Part shown: piece after piece, positions 1 to 6,204 of the stretch | Position numbering within the stretch: the stretch's first letter is position 1 | How the letters are laid out: each line of letters begins with the position of its first letter | Assembly: GCA_947446865.1 (NCBI GenBank) | Contig: CANFHX010000025.1 | Coordinates: 1 to 37,228 of the forward strand | Direction of reading: 5' to 3' | Length of the DNA: 37,228 nt | Source of the DNA: Flavobacteriaceae bacterium | Lineage (GTDB): Bacteria; Bacteroidota; Bacteroidia; Flavobacteriales; Flavobacteriaceae | The notes under the pieces: generated by a model | The model's database searches: none | What the model was told of the DNA's origin: nothing | The model's input: only the letters and a program-made list of their open reading frames with translations | Program-made: the position numbers and the translations under genes

Positions 1-447
1 GCTTGGCTTCAAATAGGAAGTAGACAGAATATCAATAATAATCCACTAAGTTCAAGAAATATCGACGACATCGGCATCTGGAATCGTGCCTTAACCCAAG
101 AAGAAATTACAGGTTTGTATAATTCTGCGAACAGTAATGAATGCCAATCCCTAGTTATTAATACGGGTATTTTAAGTTTTAATCCGGTAACGTATAACAA
201 CACCGTTACCATTTACCCTAATCCTGCTAACGATCATATCACTATTGATTGTGGTAATCTAGCCAATGTTACGGGGTATCAAATTAAAATTGTAAATACG
301 CTAGGGCAAGAAGTTTTTAGTGGCGCTATGAATACGCAACAGTATGTGGTGCCTTTAAATACTTGGAGTGGCACTGGGGTGTACTTTGTGAAAATTTATG
401 ATGCTTCTAATAATTTATTGAATACCAAGAAAATTATTTTGCAATAA
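1..447 (+). CDS. Secreted LamG-type protein with T9SS type A sorting domain (3' part only)
   Basis: The gene enters from the left edge, so only its last 148 residues are visible. Fragment residues 22-40 (DDIGIWNRALTQEEITGLY) are the typical closing motif of a LamG/concanavalin-like jelly-roll domain, as found in large flavobacterial adhesins and polysaccharide-binding proteins. From about residue 65 there is a type IX secretion system type A sorting domain, with the YPNPANDHITI signature at residues 72 onward, a QVEV-like central strand and the closing GVYFVKIYD...KKIILQ strands. In this family the C-terminal domain targets the protein to the T9SS for surface anchoring or release. The ligand cannot be inferred from the fragment. 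A hairpin at 551-580 is the first clear terminator downstream. Confidence 0.9.
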   Translation, partial: AWLQIGSRQNINNNPLSSRNIDDIGIWNRALTQEEITGLYNSANSNECQSLVINTGILSFNPVTYNNTVTIYPNPANDHITIDCGNLANVTGYQIKIVNTLGQEVFSGAMNTQQYVVPLNTWSGTGVYFVKIYDASNNLLNTKKIILQ

Positions 448-550
448 ATTGTAGGTACTTATTTCTTTGTGAAAGAGCTTTATACTGTAACACAAAGAGC
501 CACAAAGCTTGCACGAAGTAACAGAAAGGTTTTACTTATTAAAATAACAG

Positions 551-580
551 AAACCATCAAATTGATTTTGGTGGTTTTTT
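551..580 (+). terminator. Intrinsic terminator in R1
   Basis: AAACCATCAAA pairs with TTTTGGTGGTTT across a short loop and is followed by a T run. It ends transcription coming from the T9SS gene. Confidence 0.7.
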
Positions 581-622
581 ATTAAGTCAAAATCAAACAA
601 TTCATTTTTTACACGATTTTTG

Positions 623-630
623 TATATTTG
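623..630 (+). promoter_or_regulatory. -7 box TATATTTG for the antitoxin-like ORF
   Basis: A perfect match to the Bacteroidetes -7 element TAnnTTTG, 21 nt upstream of the ATG at 652. No good TTG is seen at the -33 spacing. The box rules out an alternative TTG start at 628, which would lie inside it. Confidence 0.6.
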
Positions 631-651
631 TGTTTCAAAATAGTGGAAATC

Positions 652-885
652 ATGATAACTATAAAATTAAAAGACAATAGTAAGCAAGCAAAAACAGTTT
701 TAGAAATGCTAAAGACTTTTTCATTTGTTGAAATTATTCCTAATGTAGTTAGTACTCCCAAAACATCTTCCAAAAAAAATACTCCCTCAAAAGTTTTACA
801 AGATTTAGATTTGTCTTTTAAACAATTAACAATTGCAAAGAAAAGCAACTCAAAGCGTAAAACTTTAGATGATTTATTAGTATAA
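652..885 (+). CDS. Small antitoxin-like protein (DUF2683-like), 77 aa
   Basis: A 77-residue protein beginning MITIKLKDNSKQAK. The N-terminal strand plus helix (MITIKLKD..KQAKTVLEMLKTFSFVEI) resembles the ribbon-helix pattern of small Bacteroidetes proteins annotated as DUF2683 or as antitoxins. The rest is Ser/Lys-rich, and the C-terminus (RKTLDDLLV) looks like the short toxin-wrapping tail of such antitoxins. No RelE/ParE partner is adjacent. The following genes are a DUF4160-DUF2442 pair with their own promoter. ATG 652 is preferred because the upstream extension lies in the promoter box. The family assignment is tentative, though the reading frame itself is likely real: it sits exactly between a promoter and a terminator. 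Confidence 0.55.
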   Translation: MITIKLKDNSKQAKTVLEMLKTFSFVEIIPNVVSTPKTSSKKNTPSKVLQDLDLSFKQLTIAKKSNSKRKTLDDLLV

Positions 886-906
886 TCTTGCATATTAAAA
901 TAACAG

Positions 907-937
907 AAACCATCAAAAGTAATTTTGGTGGTTTTTT
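907..937 (+). terminator. Intrinsic terminator in R2
   Basis: AAACCATCAAAA pairs with TTTTGGTGGTTT (one G-T pair) and is followed by TTTT. It lies 22 nt after the stop of the antitoxin-like ORF. Confidence 0.7.
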
Positions 938-979
938 ATTAAGTCAAAATCAAACAATTCATTTTTTACACGATTTTTG

Positions 980-987
980 TATATTTG
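980..987 (+). promoter_or_regulatory. -7 box TATATTTG for DUF4160-DUF2442
   Basis: TAnnTTTG box 20 nt upstream of ATG 1008, giving a leader of about 10-15 nt. Its place fixes the start at 1008 rather than at the upstream in-frame TTG at 888. Confidence 0.65.
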
Positions 988-1007
988 TGTTTCAAAATAT
1001 TGGAAAT

Positions 1008-1265
1008 ATGCCAGAAATATGTCGATTTTATGGAATTATAATACAGATGTTTTTTAATGATCATAATCCACCACATTTTCATGTTGTTTATGGGGATTTT
1101 AAAGCAGTTATAAATATTGATGATGAAATTGTGGAAGGATTCATGCCTAAAAGAGCCTTGAAATTGGTTTTTGAATGGATGGAATTGCATAAAAAAGAAT
1201 TAATTGAAAACTGGGAACTAGCTCAAAATGGGGAATTGCCAAAAAAAATTGAACCACTAAAATAA
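1008..1265 (+). CDS. DUF4160 family protein (putative toxin-antitoxin component), 85 aa
   Basis: The sequence MPEICRFYGIIIQMFFNDHNPPHFHV is the DUF4160 hallmark, with the NPPHFH motif near residues 20-25. The 85-residue length is normal for the family. DUF4160 proteins are small and often encoded next to DUF2442 proteins. The pair is widely suspected to be a toxin-antitoxin-like module, but to my knowledge the biochemical role is not established. The reading frame is open upstream to 888, but those 40 extra codons translate the R2 repeat and lie upstream of the promoter, so the ATG at 1008 is used. The stop is 6 nt before the next ATG, so the two genes are cotranscribed. Confidence 0.85.
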   Translation: MPEICRFYGIIIQMFFNDHNPPHFHVVYGDFKAVINIDDEIVEGFMPKRALKLVFEWMELHKKELIENWELAQNGELPKKIEPLK

Positions 1266-1271
1266 TAAACC

Positions 1272-1508
1272 ATGGGATTGATCTGGATAACTAACGCAAA
1301 CTATTTGAAAGATTACAAAATAGAATTAGAATTTAATAACAATAAAAAAGGAGTATTTGATTTTGAAAATCATCTCCATACTAAACTATTTTTACCTCTT
1401 AAGGAACTAGAAACGTTTAAAAAATTTAAACTCAATTCTTGGACTTTAGAATGGGAAAATGGCGCCGATTTTTCTCCTGAATTTTTACTTGAAAACTTAA
1501 AAAAGTAA
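1272..1508 (+). CDS. DUF2442 family protein (partner of DUF4160), 78 aa
   Basis: A 78-residue protein starting at ATG 1272, six bases after the DUF4160 stop. The pattern is typical of DUF2442: an N-terminal strand (ITNANYLKDYKIELEFNNNKKGVFDFENHL), a central LKELETFKKFKLN, and the closing LEWENGADFSPEFLLENL. Family members bind or neutralise their DUF4160 neighbour according to genomic-context predictions only. Two-gene operon with the preceding gene; the next strong terminator is at 1715-1745. Confidence 0.82.
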   Translation: MGLIWITNANYLKDYKIELEFNNNKKGVFDFENHLHTKLFLPLKELETFKKFKLNSWTLEWENGADFSPEFLLENLKK

Positions 1509-1626
1509 ATCAAGAAGTATTTTTTTCTTAAGAAATAAAAACCCGACCGCACGGATATTTTCCTCACAATGATTGCAAATCGCTATCGAGATTTATTTCT
1601 TAGTGAAACTTGGTGCTTCTTAGAGT

Positions 1627-1745
1627 TTCTTTGTGGAAGAACTTATTATTGTAACACAAAAGCCACAAAGGTTACACAAAAGTCCTCAAAGGTTATATTC
1701 TTTTAAAATAACAGAAACCATCAAAAGCAATTTGATGGTTTTTTA
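1627..1745 (+). repeat. Boundary repeat R3 (CACAAAG block + terminator)
   Basis: Aligns with 463-580 of R1 over about 115 bp with scattered differences, but lacks the promoter half after the hairpin. The three-gene block 652-1508 is therefore bracketed by related sequence on both sides. Confidence 0.7.
1715..1745 (+). terminator. Intrinsic terminator after DUF4160-DUF2442
   Basis: A perfect 11-bp stem, AAACCATCAAA / TTTGATGGTTT, with loop AGCAA, then a T run. The best-preserved of the three related hairpins. Confidence 0.8.
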
Positions 1746-1779
1746 TTTATCAACAATTGCCAAAATTAACAAGTGTTAT

Positions 1780-1811
1780 TTGCCTACCTAAAATCGTATT
1801 CTGTAATTTTA
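1780..1811 (+). promoter_or_regulatory. umuC promoter
   Basis: TTG (1780-1782), a 21-nt spacer and TAATTTTA (1804-1811), a near match to the Bacteroidetes TTG/TAnnTTTG promoter. The ATG at 1816 is only 4 nt beyond the box, so the mRNA is predicted to be leaderless or nearly so. No SOS box could be recognised by eye. Confidence 0.5.
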
Positions 1812-1815
1812 CAAA

Positions 1816-3090
1816 ATGTATGCTTTAGTAGATTGTAACAATTTTTATGCTTCGTGCGAACGCGTTTTTCAACCCCATCTTAACGGGGAACCTATCGTTA
1901 TTTTATCTAATAACGATGGGTGTATCATATCTAGAAGTTACGAAGCCAAAGCATTGGGTTTTGCAATGGGGGCGCCTGAATTTCAGGTGCGTCAAGAGTT
2001 ACGAGAGAAAAAGGTGCATGTTTTTTCTTCTAATTATGCTTTGTATGGCGATTTGAGTAATCGGGTGATGAAGATTCTGGAAGGGTACACGCCCAATCTA
2101 GAAGTGTATAGCATTGATGAGGCATTTTTAAATTTTGATGGGATGCCAATTAGTGATTTCCACGATTATGGTTTGCAGATGAAACAAAGAGTGCAAAAAT
2201 GGGTTGGAATTCCGGTTTGCGTGGGGTTTGCTCCTACCAAAGCATTATCGAAAGTGGCTAATAAAATCGCGAAGAAATACCAAGAACGAACGCAAGGCAT
2301 TTATGTAATTGACACCGAAGAAAAGCGTATTAAAGCACTAAAATGGACTAAAATTGAAGACGTTTGGGGAATTGGTTACCGACTTAGAAAAAAGATGGTG
2401 GCGCATGCTATTCTTACTGCTTATGATTTTACAAAACCCCAACACGAAGCGTGGATACGAAAAGAAATGGGCGTTTTAGGAATGCGATTAAAATATGAAT
2501 TAGAAGGCAAATCGGTATTGGATTTGGAACCCATTAAAGAACAGAAAAAAAGTATTGCCACCACTAGAAGTTTTCCGAAACAACTGTCCGATTGGGATTC
2601 TTTACGGGAGCGTGTGGCTACTTTTGCAGCGGTTTGTGCCGAGAAATTGCGGAAACAAAATTCGTGTTGCCATACCATTATTGTGATGCTAGTGATTGAT
2701 AGACATAAATACGAAACCCAAAAATACTATTACAATAAGGCGATTACCTTGCCGTATGCAACTAACTCTACCTTGACGATTTCTAATGCGGCAATTGCAA
2801 TTTTAAAGGAATTGTATGCCGGCAATGAAAATATTAAATTCAAAAAAGCGGGAGTTATTGTAACCGAATTTATAGACGAAAATAAAAAACAACTGCAATT
2901 GTTTGAAGAAGAAAATCCGAAGCATTTGGCGCTGATGAAAGCCATGGATGCTTTAAATGCAAAGATTGGCGATAAAAAAGTGAAGTTGGCATCGCAAGAT
3001 TTACAAGTAACTTGGAACATGAACCAAAGGCACTTATCGCAAAATTATACTACTAAATTTAAGGAAATACTAGAAATAAAATGCCTGTAA
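1816..3090 (+). CDS. umuC: Y-family translesion DNA polymerase V catalytic subunit UmuC
   Basis: A 424-residue protein, the normal UmuC length. The N-terminus MYALVDCNNFYASCERVF holds the first metal-binding Asp (D6). SNNDGCIISRS (31-41) is the conserved fingers motif and YSIDEAFL (98-105) supplies catalytic D101 and E102. A little-finger domain follows, then the C-terminal UmuC-specific region. The enzyme inserts nucleotides opposite damaged template bases as part of Pol V, with processed UmuD as partner, during the SOS response. The stop overlaps umuD by 10 nt (ATG 3081), so translation is probably coupled. The order umuC-umuD is the reverse of the enterobacterial umuDC operon. Confidence 0.95.
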   Translation: MYALVDCNNFYASCERVFQPHLNGEPIVILSNNDGCIISRSYEAKALGFAMGAPEFQVRQELREKKVHVFSSNYALYGDLSNRVMKILEGYTPNLEVYSIDEAFLNFDGMPISDFHDYGLQMKQRVQKWVGIPVCVGFAPTKALSKVANKIAKKYQERTQGIYVIDTEEKRIKALKWTKIEDVWGIGYRLRKKMVAHAILTAYDFTKPQHEAWIRKEMGVLGMRLKYELEGKSVLDLEPIKEQKKSIATTRSFPKQLSDWDSLRERVATFAAVCAEKLRKQNSCCHTIIVMLVIDRHKYETQKYYYNKAITLPYATNSTLTISNAAIAILKELYAGNENIKFKKAGVIVTEFIDENKKQLQLFEEENPKHLALMKAMDALNAKIGDKKVKLASQDLQVTWNMNQRHLSQNYTTKFKEILEIKCL

Positions 3091-3521
3091 AAAAAGAACC
3101 TACGTTAACGTTTTATCGTCCTGATTTTGAAAGTGAGGTACGAATTCCGTATATAAAAGAAAGAGTTTCTGCTGGATTTCCATCGCCTGCCACCGACTTT
3201 TTAGGGAATGATATCGATTTGAATAAAGAATTATGTAAAAATCCGTTGGCGACTTTTTATATAAAAGTGAAAGGAAATTCGATGATAAATGCCGGCATCA
3301 GCGACAAGGATATATTAATTGTAGACAGGAGTTTGGAGCCACAAAACAACAAAATTGCGGTGTGTTTTATTGATGGCGAATTCACCGTAAAACGAATTAA
3401 AACGGAAGACGGCTGCTTGTATTTGATGCCCGAAAACACAAATTACCAACCCATTAAAGTCACGGAAGAAAATGAGTTGGTAATTTGGGGGATGGTTACT
3501 TATGTGATTAAAAGTATGTAA
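3081..3521 (+). CDS. umuD: LexA-like self-cleaving SOS protein UmuD
   Basis: 146 residues. The region VSAGFPSPATDF contains the predicted self-cleavage site Ala31-Gly32, matching the Cys-Gly site of E. coli UmuD in the same GFPSP context. The catalytic dyad of the S24 family is visible as Ser67 (KGNSM) and Lys104 (FTVKR), 37 residues apart as in E. coli. RecA-stimulated autoproteolysis yields UmuD', which binds UmuC to form Pol V. The start ATG lies inside the 3' end of umuC. All active-site residues are intact, so the operon looks functional. Confidence 0.93.
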   Translation: MPVKKEPTLTFYRPDFESEVRIPYIKERVSAGFPSPATDFLGNDIDLNKELCKNPLATFYIKVKGNSMINAGISDKDILIVDRSLEPQNNKIAVCFIDGEFTVKRIKTEDGCLYLMPENTNYQPIKVTEENELVIWGMVTYVIKSM

Positions 3522-3736
3522 TGACAAAAAATTATTGTCCTATTGAAATATAGGCTCAAATAACCTTAAATTTAAAAAAATACAAAGACACATGTTGCAT
3601 AGACCAATTGCTTCGCCTATTCGCTGTCGCTCGGGTACTTGGTTTCACATCACTATGATTTTCTTTAATAAAGTGAAACGCCTTTTGTTTTTTTAATCTA
3701 TGATTCTATGTGGTTAAAAAGATTATTTTATATTTA

Positions 3737-4651
3737 TTATTGGTAAAGCGCCACCGCTATTTGGGAAGCAACTTTGGCATTGTTTTTAATCAGAGCAATA
3801 TTGGCTTCCAAACTTTCCCCATGGGTATGCGCTGCAATGGCTTTCAATAAAAATGGCGTCACTTCTTTTCCTTTTATGTGCAAACGATTGGCTTCTTGCA
3901 AAGCATCCAAAATGTGTACTTCGATTGCTTCTTGTTCCATTTCAAATTCTTTCGGAATTGGATTGGCAATCAACACCGAACCGTTAAGTCCTAAATCCCA
4001 TTTGGATTGCAATAGCAAAGCCATTTCTTGAGGAGTATCCATTCGTAAAGGCGATTGGAATCCGCTTTTGGAAGAATAAAAACTTGGGAAGGCATCTTGC
4101 CCGAAAGTAACCACCGGAATTCCAGAAGTTTCTAGATATTCTAAAGTTAATCCAATATCTAAAATAGATTTTACTCCTGCTGCAACAATGGCAACATTGG
4201 TATGCGCCATTTCGGTTAAATCGGCAGAGATATCCATAGTATCGGTAGCACCACGATGCACACCACCAATTCCGCCGGTGGCAAAAATTTTAATTCCAAC
4301 CATAGAGGCAATTCGCATAGTAGCAGCAACCGTAGTCGCCCCAGGTAATTTTTTCGCAATTACATACGGCATATCTCTAAGACTCACTTTCCAAACGCCT
4401 GGAGTTTGCCCTAAATAATCAATATCTTCATCGCGCAAACCAACCAAACATTTTCCGTCGCGAATGGCAATAGTTGCAGGAACCGCTCCATATTTTCGAA
4501 CTTCGTCTTCTACCAATTTAGCAGTAATGGCATTTTGAGGCCAAGGCATTCCGTGGGAAATTATAGTCGACTCTAAAGCAACTATGGGTAAATTAGTATC
4601 TAGGGCATGTTGCACCTCGGGACTGATAATTATCAAATCTTTATTAATCAT
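3737..4651 (-). CDS. psuG: Pseudouridine-5'-phosphate glycosidase PsuG
   Basis: 304 residues, full length for the family. PsuG reversibly cleaves pseudouridine 5'-phosphate to uracil and ribose 5-phosphate, breaking a C-C glycosidic bond in RNA-derived nucleoside catabolism. Visible hallmarks are ALESTIISHGMPWPQN (25-40, with the conserved Glu27), ATGGIGGVHRGATDTMDIS (124-142, with Asp140) and AAGVKSILD (157-165). Lys161 is in the position expected for the Schiff-base lysine known in E. coli PsuG. The gene overlaps the end of psuK by 8 nt, so the kinase and glycosidase are translated from one operon. Confidence 0.95.
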   Translation of the reverse strand: MINKDLIIISPEVQHALDTNLPIVALESTIISHGMPWPQNAITAKLVEDEVRKYGAVPATIAIRDGKCLVGLRDEDIDYLGQTPGVWKVSLRDMPYVIAKKLPGATTVAATMRIASMVGIKIFATGGIGGVHRGATDTMDISADLTEMAHTNVAIVAAGVKSILDIGLTLEYLETSGIPVVTFGQDAFPSFYSSKSGFQSPLRMDTPQEMALLLQSKWDLGLNGSVLIANPIPKEFEMEQEAIEVHILDALQEANRLHIKGKEVTPFLLKAIAAHTHGESLEANIALIKNNAKVASQIAVALYQ

Positions 4652-5570
4652 GGTAATAGTTATTTTTTATTTTTTGAAGTGAATCGGCAGTTATAGAAGT
4701 TACAACGGCACCTTTTATTTGTAGTACTTCCATAGCCAAACTATGGGCTAGTTGGAGGGATGAAAGTTCGTTTTCTTGATTGCAATAACCAAAAACCCAA
4801 GCTGCTAATGCGGCATCTCCTGCGCCTGTACTATCTATTATTGAAATAGTCGGCACAGATAGTTCTAACGAATTATTAGCATCGAATACTACCGAACCTT
4901 GATTTCCTTTGCGAAGCCACACTTTTTCTACTCCTCTGTGTAACAAATGAGAAACCAAAACGGATTCCTCCTCCGAATCTATGGTAGCAATGGCGTGTAA
5001 TTCTTCTTGATTTGGGGTAATCATATAAACGCCATTTAGATCTAAGGCTGCTAATTTTGAAGCTTTAGAAACCGAAACAGGTTCTATAATTAATTTTTGG
5101 TGGTTGGCTTTTGCAAAAGAAATTATCCATTGCAATGCTTCTGCAGAACAATTGGCATCCAAAAGGATGACATCGAAATCTTTGATAAAATTGGATTTAG
5201 ATTCCAAAAAAGGAACCGAAAGGTATTCGGGAGTAGTGTCTTGACAAACGGAAACATAAAGAGTACCATCGGGTTGCGCAATAGAAACATATTTCCCGGT
5301 GGAAGGAGCATCAAAATTAGATTCCGAAAAGGATATTCCTAATTTGTTAAATTGTTCGGCAATCAAAATGGCTTCACTATCTTTTCCTAAAACGGTAATC
5401 AAGTTTGGATGCAAACCCAATAAAGCAAGGTGTTGGGCAATATTACTAATTACGCCACCAATACTCGAAGACTTTTGAGCAGGATTGGAAGAATTAGGAA
5501 TAATGGTGTTTTGAGAGAAATACAATTCATCTACCAAAGTAGCACCAATACATAAAATAGATTTGCTCAT
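4644..5570 (-). CDS. psuK: PfkB-family pseudouridine kinase
   Basis: A ribokinase/PfkB-fold kinase of 308 residues, with the N-terminal ILCIGATLVDELYF strand, a GGVISNIAQHLALLG substrate-site motif and the IDSTGAGDAALAAW anion-hole/catalytic-base motif near the C-terminus. Its overlap with psuG identifies the substrate as pseudouridine, which it phosphorylates to the PsuG substrate. The start was chosen at MSKSILC (5570), not at the upstream in-frame codon at 5585: a perfect TATCTTTG -7 box lies at 5582-5575, so the transcript should begin at or next to this ATG and be leaderless. Confidence 0.9.
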   Translation of the reverse strand: MSKSILCIGATLVDELYFSQNTIIPNSSNPAQKSSSIGGVISNIAQHLALLGLHPNLITVLGKDSEAILIAEQFNKLGISFSESNFDAPSTGKYVSIAQPDGTLYVSVCQDTTPEYLSVPFLESKSNFIKDFDVILLDANCSAEALQWIISFAKANHQKLIIEPVSVSKASKLAALDLNGVYMITPNQEELHAIATIDSEEESVLVSHLLHRGVEKVWLRKGNQGSVVFDANNSLELSVPTISIIDSTGAGDAALAAWVFGYCNQENELSSLQLAHSLAMEVLQIKGAVVTSITADSLQKIKNNYYHD

Positions 5571-5574
5571 GCCA

Positions 5575-5582
5575 CAAAGATA
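5575..5582 (-). promoter_or_regulatory. -7 box TATCTTTG upstream of psuK
   Basis: On the minus strand the box ends 4 nt before the psuK ATG (5570), predicting a leaderless mRNA. The psuKG pair therefore has its own promoter downstream of the HTH gene. Confidence 0.6.
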
Positions 5583-5635
5583 CAAATCGCGTAGGAAAAT
5601 TAAGTAAATACAATAATCAAGTTAAATAAAAAAGA

Positions 5636-5854
5636 TTAAAAGTTAACAAAGCATAAATTGCATTCCGTTCCATAAAAATAAGTTTCCTCTTTTTTATCGT
5701 ATTCAATAACTACATTCATTTTGGTTTTCATAAAAACTATATAATAATGAAGACTGCGCGAAGAAATTTCAAGTTTTTCCGCCAATTGCTTAGGTGGACC
5801 CGTTTTTCCGGCTTTAATTAGCTCGTGCAATTGCATTAGTATTAGTACATTCAT
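5636..5854 (-). CDS. Small stand-alone HTH DNA-binding protein, 72 aa
   Basis: 72 residues. Residues 7-45 (MQLHELIKAGKTGPPKQLAEKLEISSRSLHYYIVFMK) form a winged-helix/HTH_11-type fold like the N-terminal domain of DeoR/WYL regulators. A short wing and strand (NVVIEYDKKEETYFYG) follows, and there is no effector domain. Such minimal HTH proteins are common in flavobacteria and have no assigned function. It lies 65 nt upstream of psuK on the same strand. A palindrome 11 nt upstream of its start (5865-5879) may be an autoregulatory site. A role in controlling psuKG is possible but only inferred from position. Confidence 0.75.
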   Translation of the reverse strand: MNVLILMQLHELIKAGKTGPPKQLAEKLEISSRSLHYYIVFMKTKMNVVIEYDKKEETYFYGTECNLCFVNF

Positions 5855-6204
5855 ATTAAAAGGACACTATGTTATAGTGGTAGATATTAAATTCTGATTT
5901 CAAACTTTTTATAAAGACGATTAATCCTAGTTTTTTTCCTAAAAAAATATTTTTTTCCTTAAATTATACTATTGTCGCACAAAAAAACTATAGAATCTAC
6001 GATTAATTTCCAAAATTAACCAAATTAACCATAGTAATTTGGTGCAAGTTGGTGCAAGTTGCATAGAGACGAAATAGTATCAAGCCCTACTAGATATCCT
6101 GAAATTAAATCTTGTGAAACTCGTAATTGATAACCCAACATTTACAGATTATTTTTAAATATTATTTCCTACTTTTAACCTCTTATTAAAAATCATTAAA
6201 CACA
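5855..6204. other. Divergent intergenic region with dyads and a 10-bp tandem duplication
   Basis: 350 bp between the HTH gene and the S9 peptidase gene. Seen here are the dyad CACTAT-GTT-ATAGTG (5865-5879), a hairpin ACCAAATTA/TAATTTGGT with a 7-nt loop (6019-6043), and the tandem duplication GGTGCAAGTT x2 (6041-6060). No ORF or RNA gene was recognised. Confidence 0.6.
5865..5879. promoter_or_regulatory. Candidate operator CACTAT-GTT-ATAGTG
   Basis: A perfect dyad with 6-bp arms and a 3-bp centre, 11 bp upstream of the ATG of the small HTH protein. The size and place suit a homodimeric HTH autorepressor. Binding is inferred. Confidence 0.4.

Larger units (their letters stand above)
463..650 (+). 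repeat. Boundary repeat R1 (CACAAAG block + terminator + promoter)
   Basis: First copy of a composite intergenic repeat. Its left part (463-536, rich in CACAAAG words) is related to 1627-1702. Its right part (537-650) is related to 893-1007 along its full length, with one 1-nt indel and about four or five mismatches. The right part holds a terminator hairpin followed by a TAnnTTTG promoter box. Confidence 0.85.
893..1007 (+). repeat. Boundary repeat R2 (terminator + promoter), copy of 537-650
   Basis: 115 bp matching 537-650 almost base for base, ending one base before the DUF4160 ATG. It carries the same hairpin and the same TATATTTG box. It gives the antitoxin-like ORF its own terminator and the DUF4160 gene its own promoter. 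Confidence 0.9.
1509..1815. other. Gene-free interval with repeat R3 and umuC promoter
   Basis: 307 bp between DUF2442 and umuC. It contains degenerate CACAAAG-type repeat sequence (1627-1745), a terminator and the umuC promoter. No ORF here is supported. Confidence 0.7.

Noticed and set aside
888..1007. 40-codon N-terminal extension of the DUF4160 protein
   Set aside because: It translates the R2 repeat, including a terminator and promoter. The family normally starts at MPEI.
609..1190. Minus-strand ORFs at 609-893 and 966-1190
   Set aside because: They share a repeat-derived tail (NILKHKYTKIV) and lie antisense to better-supported small genes.
5571..5585. Upstream start MYLCG for psuK
   Set aside because: It lies over the TATCTTTG promoter box. 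The downstream MSKS start fits the family.
6019..6060. Hairpin plus 10-bp tandem duplication as an RNA gene
   Set aside because: The stem is only 9 bp and there is no promoter or terminator pairing to support a transcript.
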